NCBI RefSeq assembly: GCF_014635085.1 | Contig: NZ_BMCH01000003.1 | Span: 372,001 to 436,000 of the forward strand | Length of the DNA stretch: 64,000 bases | Source: Asaia siamensis | Lineage (GTDB): Bacteria > Pseudomonadota > Alphaproteobacteria > Acetobacterales > Acetobacteraceae | Direction of reading: 5' to 3' | Shown here: positions 27,532 through 36,012 of the stretch, piece after piece | How positions within the stretch are numbered: the stretch's first letter is position 1 | How the letters are laid out: every line of letters begins with the position of its first letter | Made by a program: the position numbers and the translations under genes | Notes under the pieces: model-generated | What the model saw: the letters and a program-made list of their open reading frames with translations, nothing else | What the model was told of the DNA's origin: nothing | The model's database searches: none

Positions 27532-27547
27532 TGGAGCGATCACTCCA
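27532..27547. promoter_or_regulatory. TetR operator palindrome
   Basis: TGGAG-CGATCA-CTCCA is a 16-bp perfect-arm palindrome in the 161-bp divergent region. Its outer flank ACAAAT is repeated at 27482. The position and the shared half-site make it the probable operator of the adjacent TetR protein. Confidence 0.65.
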
Positions 27548-27642
27548 CAAATAAAGTTGTTCTTTCTCTCTCTTTTCTCACCCTTGCGCGTTCCCTGCTC
27601 AGGCAGTTGAGACGGACCCGCCACAAGACAGGTATCAGGATC

Positions 27643-28389
27643 ATGAGCAAGCTTTCAGGAAAAGTCGCTGTCGTTACCGGTGCCTCCAAGGGGATCGGCA
27701 CCGAAATTGCGAGAGCCTTGGCCGAGGCAGGCGCCTCTGTTGTCGTCAACTACGCGTCGAGCCGCGAAGGCGCCGACCAGATCGTCGCAGCCATCGGTGC
27801 TGCGGGCGGAAAGGCCGTGGCGGTCCAGGGGGATGTTTCCAAAAAGGCAGGGGCTGCGGCCATTATTGACAAGGCCATCAGCACATTCGGACGGCTGGAC
27901 ATCGTGGTCAACAACTCAGGCGTCTATGAATTTGCCGGGATAGAAGACATCACCGAAGAGCATTTTCATCGCCTGTTCGACATCAACGTGCTGGGCACGC
28001 TGCTTGTGACGCAGGCCGCAAGCCCGCATCTCCAGGCAGGCAGCAGCATCATCAATATCAGCTCCGTTGTCTCGCGCATCACCCCGCCGAACAGCGCCGT
28101 CTATACAGGGACCAAGGGCGCCGTCGATGCCATTACCGGCTCTCTGGCAAAGGAGCTTGGTCCCCGCCAGATCAGGGTGAATGCCATCAATCCGGGTCTG
28201 ATCAAGACCGAGGGCACGCAGACCGCCAGCGTGATCGGCTCGGAAATGGAGCAGGCTATCATCGCCCAGACACCGTTGGGCCGCACGGGAGAGGTGAAGG
28301 ATATCGGTCCTCTTGCCGTGTTCCTCGCCTCGGAAGACTCACGCTGGCTGACAGGTGAGACGCTCATCGCGTCGGGTGGCCTGCGCTAA
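27643..28389 (+). CDS. short-chain dehydrogenase/reductase
   Basis: A 248-residue classical SDR. The cofactor loop is VTGASKGIGTEIARALAEAG, with NYASS after strand 2, which suggests NADPH. NNSGVYEF holds the NNAG-like motif (Ser in place of Ala). The catalytic Ser lies in INISSV, and Tyr and Lys in AVYTGTKGA. The end has LTGETLIASGG. It resembles 3-oxoacyl-ACP reductase-like and glucose/sorbitol dehydrogenase-like enzymes. The start at 27643 has CAGGA upstream. It is divergent from the TetR gene and probably under its control. The substrate is unknown. Confidence 0.92.
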   Translation: MSKLSGKVAVVTGASKGIGTEIARALAEAGASVVVNYASSREGADQIVAAIGAAGGKAVAVQGDVSKKAGAAAIIDKAISTFGRLDIVVNNSGVYEFAGIEDITEEHFHRLFDINVLGTLLVTQAASPHLQAGSSIINISSVVSRITPPNSAVYTGTKGAVDAITGSLAKELGPRQIRVNAINPGLIKTEGTQTASVIGSEMEQAIIAQTPLGRTGEVKDIGPLAVFLASEDSRWLTGETLIASGGLR

Positions 28390-28398
28390 ACCATTCAG

Positions 28399-28432
28399 GG
28401 CCGGTCACGGATGTCTTGTTCCGTGACCGGCC
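28399..28432. terminator. bidirectional stem-loop, SDR / DUF885
   Basis: A perfect 13-bp stem (GGCCGGTCACGGA / TCCGTGACCGGCC) with an 8-nt loop lies between the convergent SDR and DUF885 stops. No U-run is seen, but stability and position support a terminator. Confidence 0.6.
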
Positions 28433-28440
28433 TGCCGGCC

Positions 28441-30225
28441 TCAACCGGCGCGCTTACTTTCGGTTTCGATCCAGTTTTTCACGCGCTCACGCAGCAGGGC
28501 CAGAGGCATTGCCCCCTCGTCCAGAACCAGATCGTGAAAACGTCTCTCGTCGAATTTCGCCCCGAGGGCTTTCTCCGCCTGATGACGCAGATCGAGAATG
28601 GTCAGCTCACCGATCTTGTATCCCAGTGCTTGACCCGGCCATGAAATATAGCGGTTGGTCTCGTTCTGGATGTTCTTCTCGGCCAGCGCGGTATTGTCAC
28701 GCAGGCAGGAGAGCGCCTGGTCACGCGACCAGTTCTTCCAGTGAATACCGACATCCATGACCAGTCGGCAGGCACGCCACATTTCCATCGAGAGCTGGCC
28801 GAAACGATCGTACGGCGTCGGATAGAGTCCGATTTCGCTCACAAACTGCTCGGCGTAGAGCGCCCAGCCCTCGACAAAAGCCGTCGTGGCATAGTCGCGG
28901 CGAAAACCGGGCAGATCGGTCATCTCCTGCGCCAGGGCAATCTGAATATGATGACCCGGCACCCCCTCATGAGCGACCAGGGACGGCAATTCGTAAAGCG
29001 GACGCTGGTCGAGATGCGAGGTGTTGATCATCAGCCCGCCGGAAATACCCAGAGCCGGGCTGCCCGGATCATAGCGACCCGTCGTGTATCCTTCTTCGAT
29101 CGCACGCGGCACTTCGCGTACGCCATAGGTAAGGCGCGGCAGTTTGCCGATGACCCGTGGCAATTCACCGTCGATCTTTTTGGCCAGAAAACTCGCCTTT
29201 TCCATCAGGGCCTGACGGCTCGTGACGTAAAAGCGGGGATCCGCCTTGATGGTGGCGACGAAAGCCTTGAAATCACCGTGGAAACCAACAGCGTCCATCT
29301 GGCTCTGCATTTCCTTGTGGATACGCGCGATTTCCGACTGGCCCAACGCGAAGATCTGATCGGGGGTGAGCGTCGTGGTCGTCTCGCTTTTGACGAGATA
29401 CGCATAATAGGCGCGCCCGTCAGGCAGGGAAGAGGCGCCGAGGCTTGTGCGACTGGCGGGCAGATACTCTGTTTCGAAAAACCGGGCCAGGGCCTGTTCG
29501 GCAGGCTTGATCTTCTCATGCACGATGCGCGCGCCCTCTGCCCGCAGCGACTGGCGCAGTGCTGCGGGCATGGCGGCAGGCAGCGTGTCAAAAGGACGCA
29601 GAGCCGGATTTTCATTTTCCGGCAGTGCCGCCTGCGCCCTGACGGCACGCAGCGCAATCTCGGCGATGAGACGCGGCTGAACGAAATGCGTGGCGATGCC
29701 GCGACGCATGTTTTCTGTCTGCTGTAAATCATAAGCGGGAATACGGCTCATGCGCACCAGCCAATGCCGGGCATCGGCCTCGCTGCGCAGAGGCGTGTTA
29801 TCGGCTGCATAACCGATTTCCTGATAGAAACCCTCATCGCTCGTGAAGGGTATGCGCGACGGATCGAATTTCTGACCTTCAATTGCCAGATCATTTTCCC
29901 ACATCATCAGACGCGCATTGAGCAGAGCCTCGCCTTTGAGTGTGGCAAGGTCGAGATGGGCCAAGCGGTCCCTGAAGGCCAGTCTCTGCTTCAGGCGCGC
30001 AGCTTCTGCGGCGGGGCTGTCGTCAGGCCAGCGTTCCGCCGCATCCTGATCTCCACGCGACGCTGCCGAAACCGGATCGAGCGTCGCCGTAAAGCGATCA
30101 TAGTCGCTGACGAGTGAGCCGACATCATCGGCATGCGCCGAAAGCGGCGCCAGAACCAGACCAACCCCCATGAGCAGGGCACCCCTGCGACCGGATAAGG
30201 ATTTCTTCCTGAACAATGCGCGCAT
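28441..30225 (-). CDS. DUF885-family exported metallopeptidase-like protein
   Basis: A 594-residue protein of the DUF885 family, thought to be zinc carboxypeptidase-like. The N-terminus has KKSLSGRRGALLMGVGLVLAPLSAHADD, a signal peptide with an Arg-Arg pair that could be read by Tat or Sec, with cleavage after AHA. The metal-site motif is LVAHEGVPGHHIQIA near residue 420, with a downstream FVEGWALYAEQ glutamate. The whole family length is present. The ATG at 30225 follows AGGAGG directly; an upstream TTG at 30240 lacks such a site. It should act in the periplasm. The substrate is unknown. Confidence 0.87.
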   Translation of the reverse strand: MRALFRKKSLSGRRGALLMGVGLVLAPLSAHADDVGSLVSDYDRFTATLDPVSAASRGDQDAAERWPDDSPAAEAARLKQRLAFRDRLAHLDLATLKGEALLNARLMMWENDLAIEGQKFDPSRIPFTSDEGFYQEIGYAADNTPLRSEADARHWLVRMSRIPAYDLQQTENMRRGIATHFVQPRLIAEIALRAVRAQAALPENENPALRPFDTLPAAMPAALRQSLRAEGARIVHEKIKPAEQALARFFETEYLPASRTSLGASSLPDGRAYYAYLVKSETTTTLTPDQIFALGQSEIARIHKEMQSQMDAVGFHGDFKAFVATIKADPRFYVTSRQALMEKASFLAKKIDGELPRVIGKLPRLTYGVREVPRAIEEGYTTGRYDPGSPALGISGGLMINTSHLDQRPLYELPSLVAHEGVPGHHIQIALAQEMTDLPGFRRDYATTAFVEGWALYAEQFVSEIGLYPTPYDRFGQLSMEMWRACRLVMDVGIHWKNWSRDQALSCLRDNTALAEKNIQNETNRYISWPGQALGYKIGELTILDLRHQAEKALGAKFDERRFHDLVLDEGAMPLALLRERVKNWIETESKRAG

Positions 30226-30386
30226 CCTGCCTCCTGACAAAACAATTCGCAGGCATAACGACCTGTCAGGCGCAGGGCGTCAACGGGTGACGTCGCATCA
30301 TTGAACCTGCAATAACGCACTTAACAAGGAAATCGCCCAACCTCTCTGCGCCTGGACACAGACAGCGTTGTTTCATGATCACCAGA

Positions 30387-30641
30387 TCAGTGTATCATGA
30401 AGAAGAGGTCAGTCATATAGGGCGTGCATGACGATGGCACTTTACCTCCCCTCAACAAAGCATCTAGCCATAAGAATACATCGCGCGGCACTTCGTTTTC
30501 TATCCTGATATAAAACTCAGACGAGAACTCATTTTTACATTTCACAAGCTCCCGACCAATTTTCTCATAGTATTTCTCCACTTCTTTTCTCCACTCAGGA
30601 GACGCTCCCCTATAATATTCTTCTATTTCATATTTTGACAT
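30387..30641 (-). CDS. small hypothetical protein in A+T-rich island
   Basis: An 84-residue protein that I do not recognise. It is rich in Lys, Glu and Tyr (EIEEYYRGASPEWRKEVEKY), predicted mostly helical, with no signal peptide. The codon use is A+T-rich and unlike the flanking core genes. The ATG has AAAGGTG about 10 bases before it. It stands alone at the edge of the 30.3-33.7 kb island. Small acidic or mixed-charge orphans like this in such islands are often immunity proteins of lost toxins; that is inference. Confidence 0.5.
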   Translation of the reverse strand: MSKYEIEEYYRGASPEWRKEVEKYYEKIGRELVKCKNEFSSEFYIRIENEVPRDVFLWLDALLRGGKVPSSCTPYMTDLFFMIH

Positions 30642-31030
30642 TTTGGAGGCACCTTTGTATTTTTATATTTATTCGCGAGGGAATGATAACAGACAACCGC
30701 CAGGATTCATATCAGCCAGCTTGACAAAACCCAGTCACGGACTCCAGTTTCGCACATACACCTCAAACATGTGGGGAACATCTCACCAACTAACTTTTGG
30801 AAAACACTCAGATACCCAGAAAACTCAAAAGCCGGTTTCCTCAAAATCAGACTTCGATCAGGCGCATAAATAAGAAAGCACTAAAGTAAGAGAGCATAAA
30901 TATTTAGACAACAGCACTTAAAAATATTTAAAACTACTCGATAAATAAAAATACTCCTTCTCATTATTGTAAGTAATATTTAATAATTTATCTAGATCAT
31001 GCATTAATTATACCACAAGGCACTTGAAAA
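30642..31030. other. A+T-rich intergenic stretch
   Basis: This 389-base gap between two divergent small genes is low in G+C (around one third by eye), especially from 30870 on. It contains promoter-like A+T runs but no feature I could define and no coding frame with support. Confidence 0.5.
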
Positions 31031-31402
31031 ATGTGGATACCATCTAAACAGACCAGAAGGCATGTCGAGCAGTTTCTTGATCTTCCCGCCACGGGTCGGG
31101 AGCAAGATTGGGAGATAGAATTATCCGACCATCGTCGTATTGGCGATTTCCTGGAAAAATACACTGAAGAATTTCTTGATGAAGAAACAAAAATTGCCAT
31201 ATGCGCGATACTAATTGCGTCATTTAATGACTCTTTGGTCAATCGATGCTTTTCTAAAAACGACTGGCTATTTTTCGTAGAACTTACAATCGATAAGTTA
31301 TCTGTCATTGAAGAATCCGGCCTGCTGGATATCTGGAATTGCAGAAACACTGAGGACAATTATGAAATATGCAAATACTTGAATATATACTTACCAATTT
31401 AA
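31031..31402 (+). CDS. hypothetical acidic protein in A+T-rich island
   Basis: A 123-residue protein, not recognised. It is acidic and looks globular and helical (IGDFLEKYTEEFLDEETKIAICAILIASFND...), with no signal peptide or membrane helix. Its size and charge resemble immunity proteins of contact-dependent or Rhs toxins, but no family match could be made. The ATG at 31031 is preceded only by a weak AAGG. Base composition is much lower in G+C than the core genes. An IS5-type relic follows. Confidence 0.5.
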   Translation: MWIPSKQTRRHVEQFLDLPATGREQDWEIELSDHRRIGDFLEKYTEEFLDEETKIAICAILIASFNDSLVNRCFSKNDWLFFVELTIDKLSVIEESGLLDIWNCRNTEDNYEICKYLNIYLPI

Positions 31403-31630
31403 GCATAAAACCAATCGGCAAAAAATATCATTCGCTAAATTCAAGTGAAAATAATTAAATTATTATTTGTAATATTATTTCCGTAAACTGATCGCACATG
31501 GATGCGTTGCTGTATTTCTATCCCCTCCTGCGCCATTGAACGAAAGAAATTACAGATGCGTGCTCAGGCCCACAGGGCTCTCAACCTCTCTTGTGCCTGG
31601 TCGCCATCCTTATCTTCCGACTGTGACGCC

Positions 31631-32413
31631 CTAGATTTTGTGGACAAAGGGTATCCGCTGGAGTGTCGACACGAGACTGACAAAGCCAAGATATGATCCC
31701 TTGGTTTTGTCATATCGGGTGGCGATGCGTCGCCAGTTCTTGAGTTTATTGAACAGGCGCTCGACGAGATTGCGCCAGCAGTATTTGGTTCTATCGTGAG
31801 GGATAGGAGTGCGGCGGTTGCTTTTGGCCAAGATGCCGGCCTCGATTTCGGCCTTGGCAAGCTCCTCACGCATGACGTCGGCATCGTAACCCTTGTCTGC
31901 CAGTAACGCCTCGATCTTGTTAGCGATCATGCAGAATAGCGGGCCGAAGCCTTGGATATCGTGGGTCTGTCCCGGCGTCAGGACAAAACCAAGCGGCCAT
32001 CCTCTGGCGTCTCATCGGGCGTGGATTTTGCTCGTAAAGCCGCCGCGTAACTGACCAGAAGCTTCCGCATGAGCCCCCTTTTTACGGCTGTGGCTCGCGA
32101 ATGGGCACGAACCACGGTGCTGTCGAGCATATGCTGCCAGTTATCGGTCAGCCCCGGACTGGATCTGCCAGCGTTTGCAGCAGGGCATCCCAGATACCCT
32201 GTGCAGCCCAACTCCGAAACCGGACACAAACGGAGCTCCACCTACCGTAGCATTCATGCATGTCCCGCAGGGACAGCCTGTGTGCAGAACATGCAGCACA
32301 CCATTGAGAAACCGGCAGTTATCGCCAGCTGGACGGGCCCAACGTCCACGCTCAGGCGGCAGAAGCGGGCCAATCATCGCTCATTCATGATCCGTCAAAT
32401 CGCCTCGTGCCAT
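31631..32413 (-). pseudogene. broken IS5-type transposase
   Basis: A degraded DDE transposase of the IS5 family (IS1031-like, a type common in acetic acid bacteria). Read on the minus strand it starts MARGDLTDHE, has a TGA at codon 11 where Trp is expected, continues with PLLPPERGRWARPAGDN, shifts frame near GCP to RDMHECYGRWSSV, shifts again to the first catalytic Asp in NWQHMLDSTVVRAH, and again to LLADKGYDADVMREEL and LVERLFNKLKNWRRIATRYDK. At least three frameshifts and one nonsense codon make it inactive. I could not place its terminal repeats, so the element limits are open. Confidence 0.88.
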
Positions 32414-32624
32414 ACCCGTTCTCCCTGCTCCTTATCCCACAGGCAGCAAGTGACTCAGATCTCAGACAGATCGTATAGATCTTTTGTCAATATGACCTGA
32501 TAGGCAAAATTAGCGGAATATAATTTTACTCATAAAGTAAAATATATTTATAACAAATTGATTATATACATAAATAATTTATTTGACAATACTATATATG
32601 CATTAATATCTTCGTAAAATATTT

Positions 32625-33188
32625 TCAATATAATTGCACCGTGAGGTCTTCGTCATCAAACGCTCCGCGAACCCTCCACACTTTCAAGCCTCGCGATAAA
32701 AGCATTTCCATAGTGTCTTCAGAATCAATATTTAGCCATGTTTCCAAAGAGTCTTCACATATTTTGTCTATTGCATAAATCCAATTATCGCAATCATTAC
32801 TGTCGAATATGATTAGACTCCTTTGATCTCTACAAATATCGATAGCTGCCCCTAGCAGATCGTCTGATGTAGAAATCACGGCCCAATAATATAATTTTCC
32901 TTCCTTAGAAAATATCTTTCTATGTAGGGTTACACACCCCTCCCTTAATTCGGGTGGCAAAAATCTTTTCTGCTTCTCTATGAAAAATCTATTTAATTTT
33001 GTATCTTTAACTCCACAAATATGCGGAATAAATAGTTTTATATTAGATATATCTAAATAATTCTTATCATAAAATTCCCTGATCCAATCGGCAGCTTGAT
33101 CTGATACCCCTTTCCAGCGGTCCTTACGGATAAAGGATATTTCATTGGTTGCCTTAGACGAGTCAACGTATCTAATTCTCGTAGTCAT
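32625..33188 (-). CDS. hypothetical protein in A+T-rich island
   Basis: A 187-residue protein with no recognised family. It begins MTTRIRYVDSSKATNEISFI and has a beta-rich middle (GKLYYWAVISTSDDLLGAAIDI, RSLIIFDSNDCDNWIYAIDKI) and an acidic end (FDDEDLTVQLY). No signal peptide or membrane segment is seen. The ATG at 33188 has a good AAGGA site 6 bases upstream, so it is probably expressed; the frame upstream to 33221 is not needed. It lies between the IS5-type and IS3-type relics, has low G+C, and was probably brought in with them. It may be an immunity-like protein; that is a guess. Confidence 0.55.
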   Translation of the reverse strand: MTTRIRYVDSSKATNEISFIRKDRWKGVSDQAADWIREFYDKNYLDISNIKLFIPHICGVKDTKLNRFFIEKQKRFLPPELREGCVTLHRKIFSKEGKLYYWAVISTSDDLLGAAIDICRDQRSLIIFDSNDCDNWIYAIDKICEDSLETWLNIDSEDTMEMLLSRGLKVWRVRGAFDDEDLTVQLY

Positions 33189-33239
33189 AGTGATCCTTAT
33201 TAGGCGTATCAAAGTGCCCACCTCGCTTTTGAGACGGAT

Positions 33240-33690
33240 TGTCTATGACGTGCTCCCTTCTTGTAGCCCCTCAAAAGGACAGTTCTGTATTCATATGATG
33301 TGTTCCAGATGGGATGACAACGGTTTGTCCAGACGTCCTGCCTCCCAGCTGTGAGTATGGGCGAACGGTGTTGTAATCCGCTTCCCAGGCAGTGAAGATC
33401 TCTCTGGTCTGCGCCAGGAAGCTGAAAAGGGTCTCGTTGAGGCATTCATCGCGCAATCGCCTAAAGTGAACTCCGTTCCGTCGTCGCTGACGATCATGAA
33501 GGGCTTGCCGTGCTTCCTGACCAGCGCGGTCAATTCCCGCACGACCCGTCCACCGGACAAGGACGTATCGGCCACCAGACAGAGGCATTCCCGACTGAAA
33601 TCGTCAATGACAGCCAGGATGCGGAACCGACGATCGCAGAGGAGCGCGTCAATGATCTCGGCTCTGAGCACTTGCTTGTACGCAAGCTCT
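33240..33690 (-). pseudogene. IS3-family transposase fragment (OrfB)
   Basis: The C-terminal integrase part of an IS3-type OrfB. On the minus strand it reads DDFSRECLCLVADTSLSGGR (first Asp region), KPFMIVSDDGTEF (second Asp), then shifts frame to LRDECLNETLFSFLAQ and DYNTVRPYSQLGGRT. The roughly 35 residues expected between them, including the catalytic Glu region, have been deleted. The N-terminal part and OrfA are missing. It abuts the 3' end of the flavin monooxygenase gene. Confidence 0.85.
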
Positions 33691-33692
33691 CT

Positions 33693-35213
33693 TCAGGTGA
33701 CAGATCCCGTCAAGTCAGCGCCTCGCAGATTACTTCCAAACCAGCGTGCCATGGCGTCATCCAGCCCAGACACGTCGTTCCCCTCTCCTGCCCAGGCAAT
33801 GCAGCCATCGGGGCGGATCAGACAGGATATTTTGCCTTCGCTTTCGCCCTGCACGATGGAGGAGGGAAAGCGGTTTTTTCTGCCAGAAGCGACGCCCCGC
33901 GCCTGCAGGAATACGCCCCGTCCGGTCACCATCAGATCGTAGAGTTGTCGCCCGTCACAAAGTGGCTGATCGGCCACAAGCCGCCCGACAGCATCGTGAC
34001 TGCCTCCCAGAGAATAGCGCAGCGTAAACCCCTTTATTCTACTGCTGAGCGTAGCACTTTCTCCTTCGTCAGAGAGACGCTGGGCCATGAGCGCACGCAG
34101 CGCCCGGGATTGCGGGTCGGGGCGCATGAGAGCGGTCTGGGCCAGCGTGTTGTCGAGAACCTCGCGCGCCACAGGGCGTCGTTCGGCTTCGTAGCTGTCG
34201 AGCTGGGTCTCGGGCATTCTGCCATGGACTACCGCCGCAAGCTTCCAGCCCAGATTGGCCGCATCAATGAGGCCCAGTCCGAGACCCTGCCCCCCGAAAG
34301 GGGGATGAATATGGGCAGCATCCCCCGCCAGAATGAGCCGTCCCTTTCGATAGGTATCAACGAGGCGCGTGTGATCCGTCCAGCAGCGCCCACCACGAAA
34401 CGCCTTGAGCGGAACAGGGTACCCACAGACGCGGGCAAGCGCCTCCTCCACCTGGCTTTGTGCAGGCTCGCGCAACTCCTTGGGCGGAGGTCCTGAGAAA
34501 TCGACCATGAACAACCTGCCCGGCACCGGGCCATAGGCCAGCACGCCTCCGGGCTGCATCAGCCACCCCGGAGGTGGCGTCTGATCCGGGTCGGCAAACT
34601 CGGCAAAGACCTGATAGAAGGCCAGGCTGGGCGCCGTACCGGGAAAGGCAAATTGCCCATGGCGGCGCATAAAGCTGCGCCCTCCGTCGCATCCAATGGC
34701 ATAGTGACAGGCAAGAGCCTCTTTGCGACCATGAGCGTCCTGGAGGCTGAGTGTCACGCTCTCCTCATTCGACTGTACGTCCGTCACGGTGCAGGGGCGC
34801 CTGAGTGGAATGCCACGCTCCTTCACTTCGCTGAGCAGAAACTCCTGCAAAAAGCGCTGGTCGATCAGCCTGGTCGGGCGGGAGCGATCAATAGGTTGGG
34901 TCAGAAGCGGAATACCGCCAAAATGCCCGGAGAAACGCGGCTTGCTTTCCTCATTGGCGCCCCAGCCGCCACGCTGCATGAACGGCGCCATGACGGCCCG
35001 TGTGCGCGCCTCCAGCGCGTCGAGTTGACTGGAAAACCCGCGACGCATCAGAACCTCGGCGCCTAGCGGCCCAAGAGACAATGCCTTTTGCACCGTGTCA
35101 GGCTCGGCCAGCGTTTCGAGCACCACACAGTCAACACCCGCGATCGCCATTTCGATTGCCAGAAGCAGCCCCACAGGCCCTGCCCCGATAATGGCGACAT
35201 CAACATGCTTCAT
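33693..35213 (-). CDS. class A FAD-dependent aromatic monooxygenase
   Basis: A 506-residue flavoprotein hydroxylase of the PheA/MhpA/rifampicin-monooxygenase type. The FAD motif is VDVAIIGAGPVGLLLAIEMA, the second FAD motif YAIGCDGGRS, and the third RLILAGDAAHIHPPFGGQGLG followed by DAANLGWKLAAV. The C-terminus has a degenerate thioredoxin-like part (LIRPDGCIAWAG). It would use NAD(P)H and O2 to hydroxylate an aromatic compound or drug. It is divergent from a TetR regulator 50 bp away, the usual layout. Its 3' end touches an IS3 relic, so the last dozen residues may come from the insertion. The substrate is unknown. Confidence 0.9.
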   Translation of the reverse strand: MKHVDVAIIGAGPVGLLLAIEMAIAGVDCVVLETLAEPDTVQKALSLGPLGAEVLMRRGFSSQLDALEARTRAVMAPFMQRGGWGANEESKPRFSGHFGGIPLLTQPIDRSRPTRLIDQRFLQEFLLSEVKERGIPLRRPCTVTDVQSNEESVTLSLQDAHGRKEALACHYAIGCDGGRSFMRRHGQFAFPGTAPSLAFYQVFAEFADPDQTPPPGWLMQPGGVLAYGPVPGRLFMVDFSGPPPKELREPAQSQVEEALARVCGYPVPLKAFRGGRCWTDHTRLVDTYRKGRLILAGDAAHIHPPFGGQGLGLGLIDAANLGWKLAAVVHGRMPETQLDSYEAERRPVAREVLDNTLAQTALMRPDPQSRALRALMAQRLSDEGESATLSSRIKGFTLRYSLGGSHDAVGRLVADQPLCDGRQLYDLMVTGRGVFLQARGVASGRKNRFPSSIVQGESEGKISCLIRPDGCIAWAGEGNDVSGLDDAMARWFGSNLRGADLTGSVT

Positions 35214-35263
35214 AGACCGAATCCATATTTGTACTGAGTATATTTTTCTGATAGGGTCAGTTC

Positions 35264-35890
35264 ATGTCAATTGGAAAAGACCGCCACAGCCGCCGACGCA
35301 TGGCGACACGTCAGAAAATCTCGGACATCGCCACAGCACTTTTTGCCGAGCACGGCTTCGACAGGGTCACGATCGACACCATCGCCGAGGCTGCCGATGT
35401 CGGGCGCATGACCGTCTTCAACCATTTTGCCCGCAAGGAAGACCTGTTTTTCGATCGCGAGCCGGAGATACGCGCGCTTCTGCGCGAGACGCTCGCCCAA
35501 TCGGCCCCTAAGCATCCGTTCGAGGCATTGAGGCTATGCGCGCATCGTCTCATTGCCGAGGACGCGCCGTTTCTGCGCTTTACACCCCAAAGTCAGAGTT
35601 TCATCGTCACATTGAGCCAGAGCGAGACGCTCAAATCGCGGGCACGCGCCCTGCGCGATGAAATCACGTCCGACGTGGGGCAGGGCACAGCCTCCGCCCT
35701 CGGCCTTCATTCGGGAACGCCACGCCTTCGCCTCGCAGCCACGCTGCTCGTTGCCGGATGGAGCCGCGCCTATAGCGAAGCCCAGAGCTGTTTTGCTGCA
35801 GAAGGCACAAGCGACAAGGCACAGAACCTGTTTCTGGATCTGATCGACATCACCACAAAAGCTGCCTTCATGGTTCTGGAAGCAGACTGA
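35264..35890 (+). CDS. TetR-family transcriptional regulator
   Basis: A 208-residue regulator. The helix-turn-helix is seen in the N-terminal part: IATALFAEHGFDRVTIDTIAEAADVGRMTVFNHFARKEDLF, in which VGRMTVFNHF is the recognition helix. The C-terminal domain is helical and not specific. It starts 50 bp from the divergent monooxygenase gene and most likely represses it. In the short gap only a distant ACTGA/TCAGT pair is visible, so the operator is not defined. The ATG at 35264 follows AGGGTCAG. Confidence 0.9.
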   Translation: MSIGKDRHSRRRMATRQKISDIATALFAEHGFDRVTIDTIAEAADVGRMTVFNHFARKEDLFFDREPEIRALLRETLAQSAPKHPFEALRLCAHRLIAEDAPFLRFTPQSQSFIVTLSQSETLKSRARALRDEITSDVGQGTASALGLHSGTPRLRLAATLLVAGWSRAYSEAQSCFAAEGTSDKAQNLFLDLIDITTKAAFMVLEAD

Positions 35891-36012
35891 AGCAGCGACC
35901 GCACAAACCTCTGCATATCGTCCGTTGATGTCACTGAAGCTTCACCCAATTCGTTCAGGGACGCGTCTATTGCGAGGGGTCACACAACCTCTTCAGCAGA
36001 CCAGGTGTCATC

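Noticed and set aside
33510-34496. A 328-codon plus-strand frame opposite the flavin monooxygenase
   Set aside because: All three FAD motifs are on the minus strand, so this frame is a shadow that also crosses the IS3 relic.
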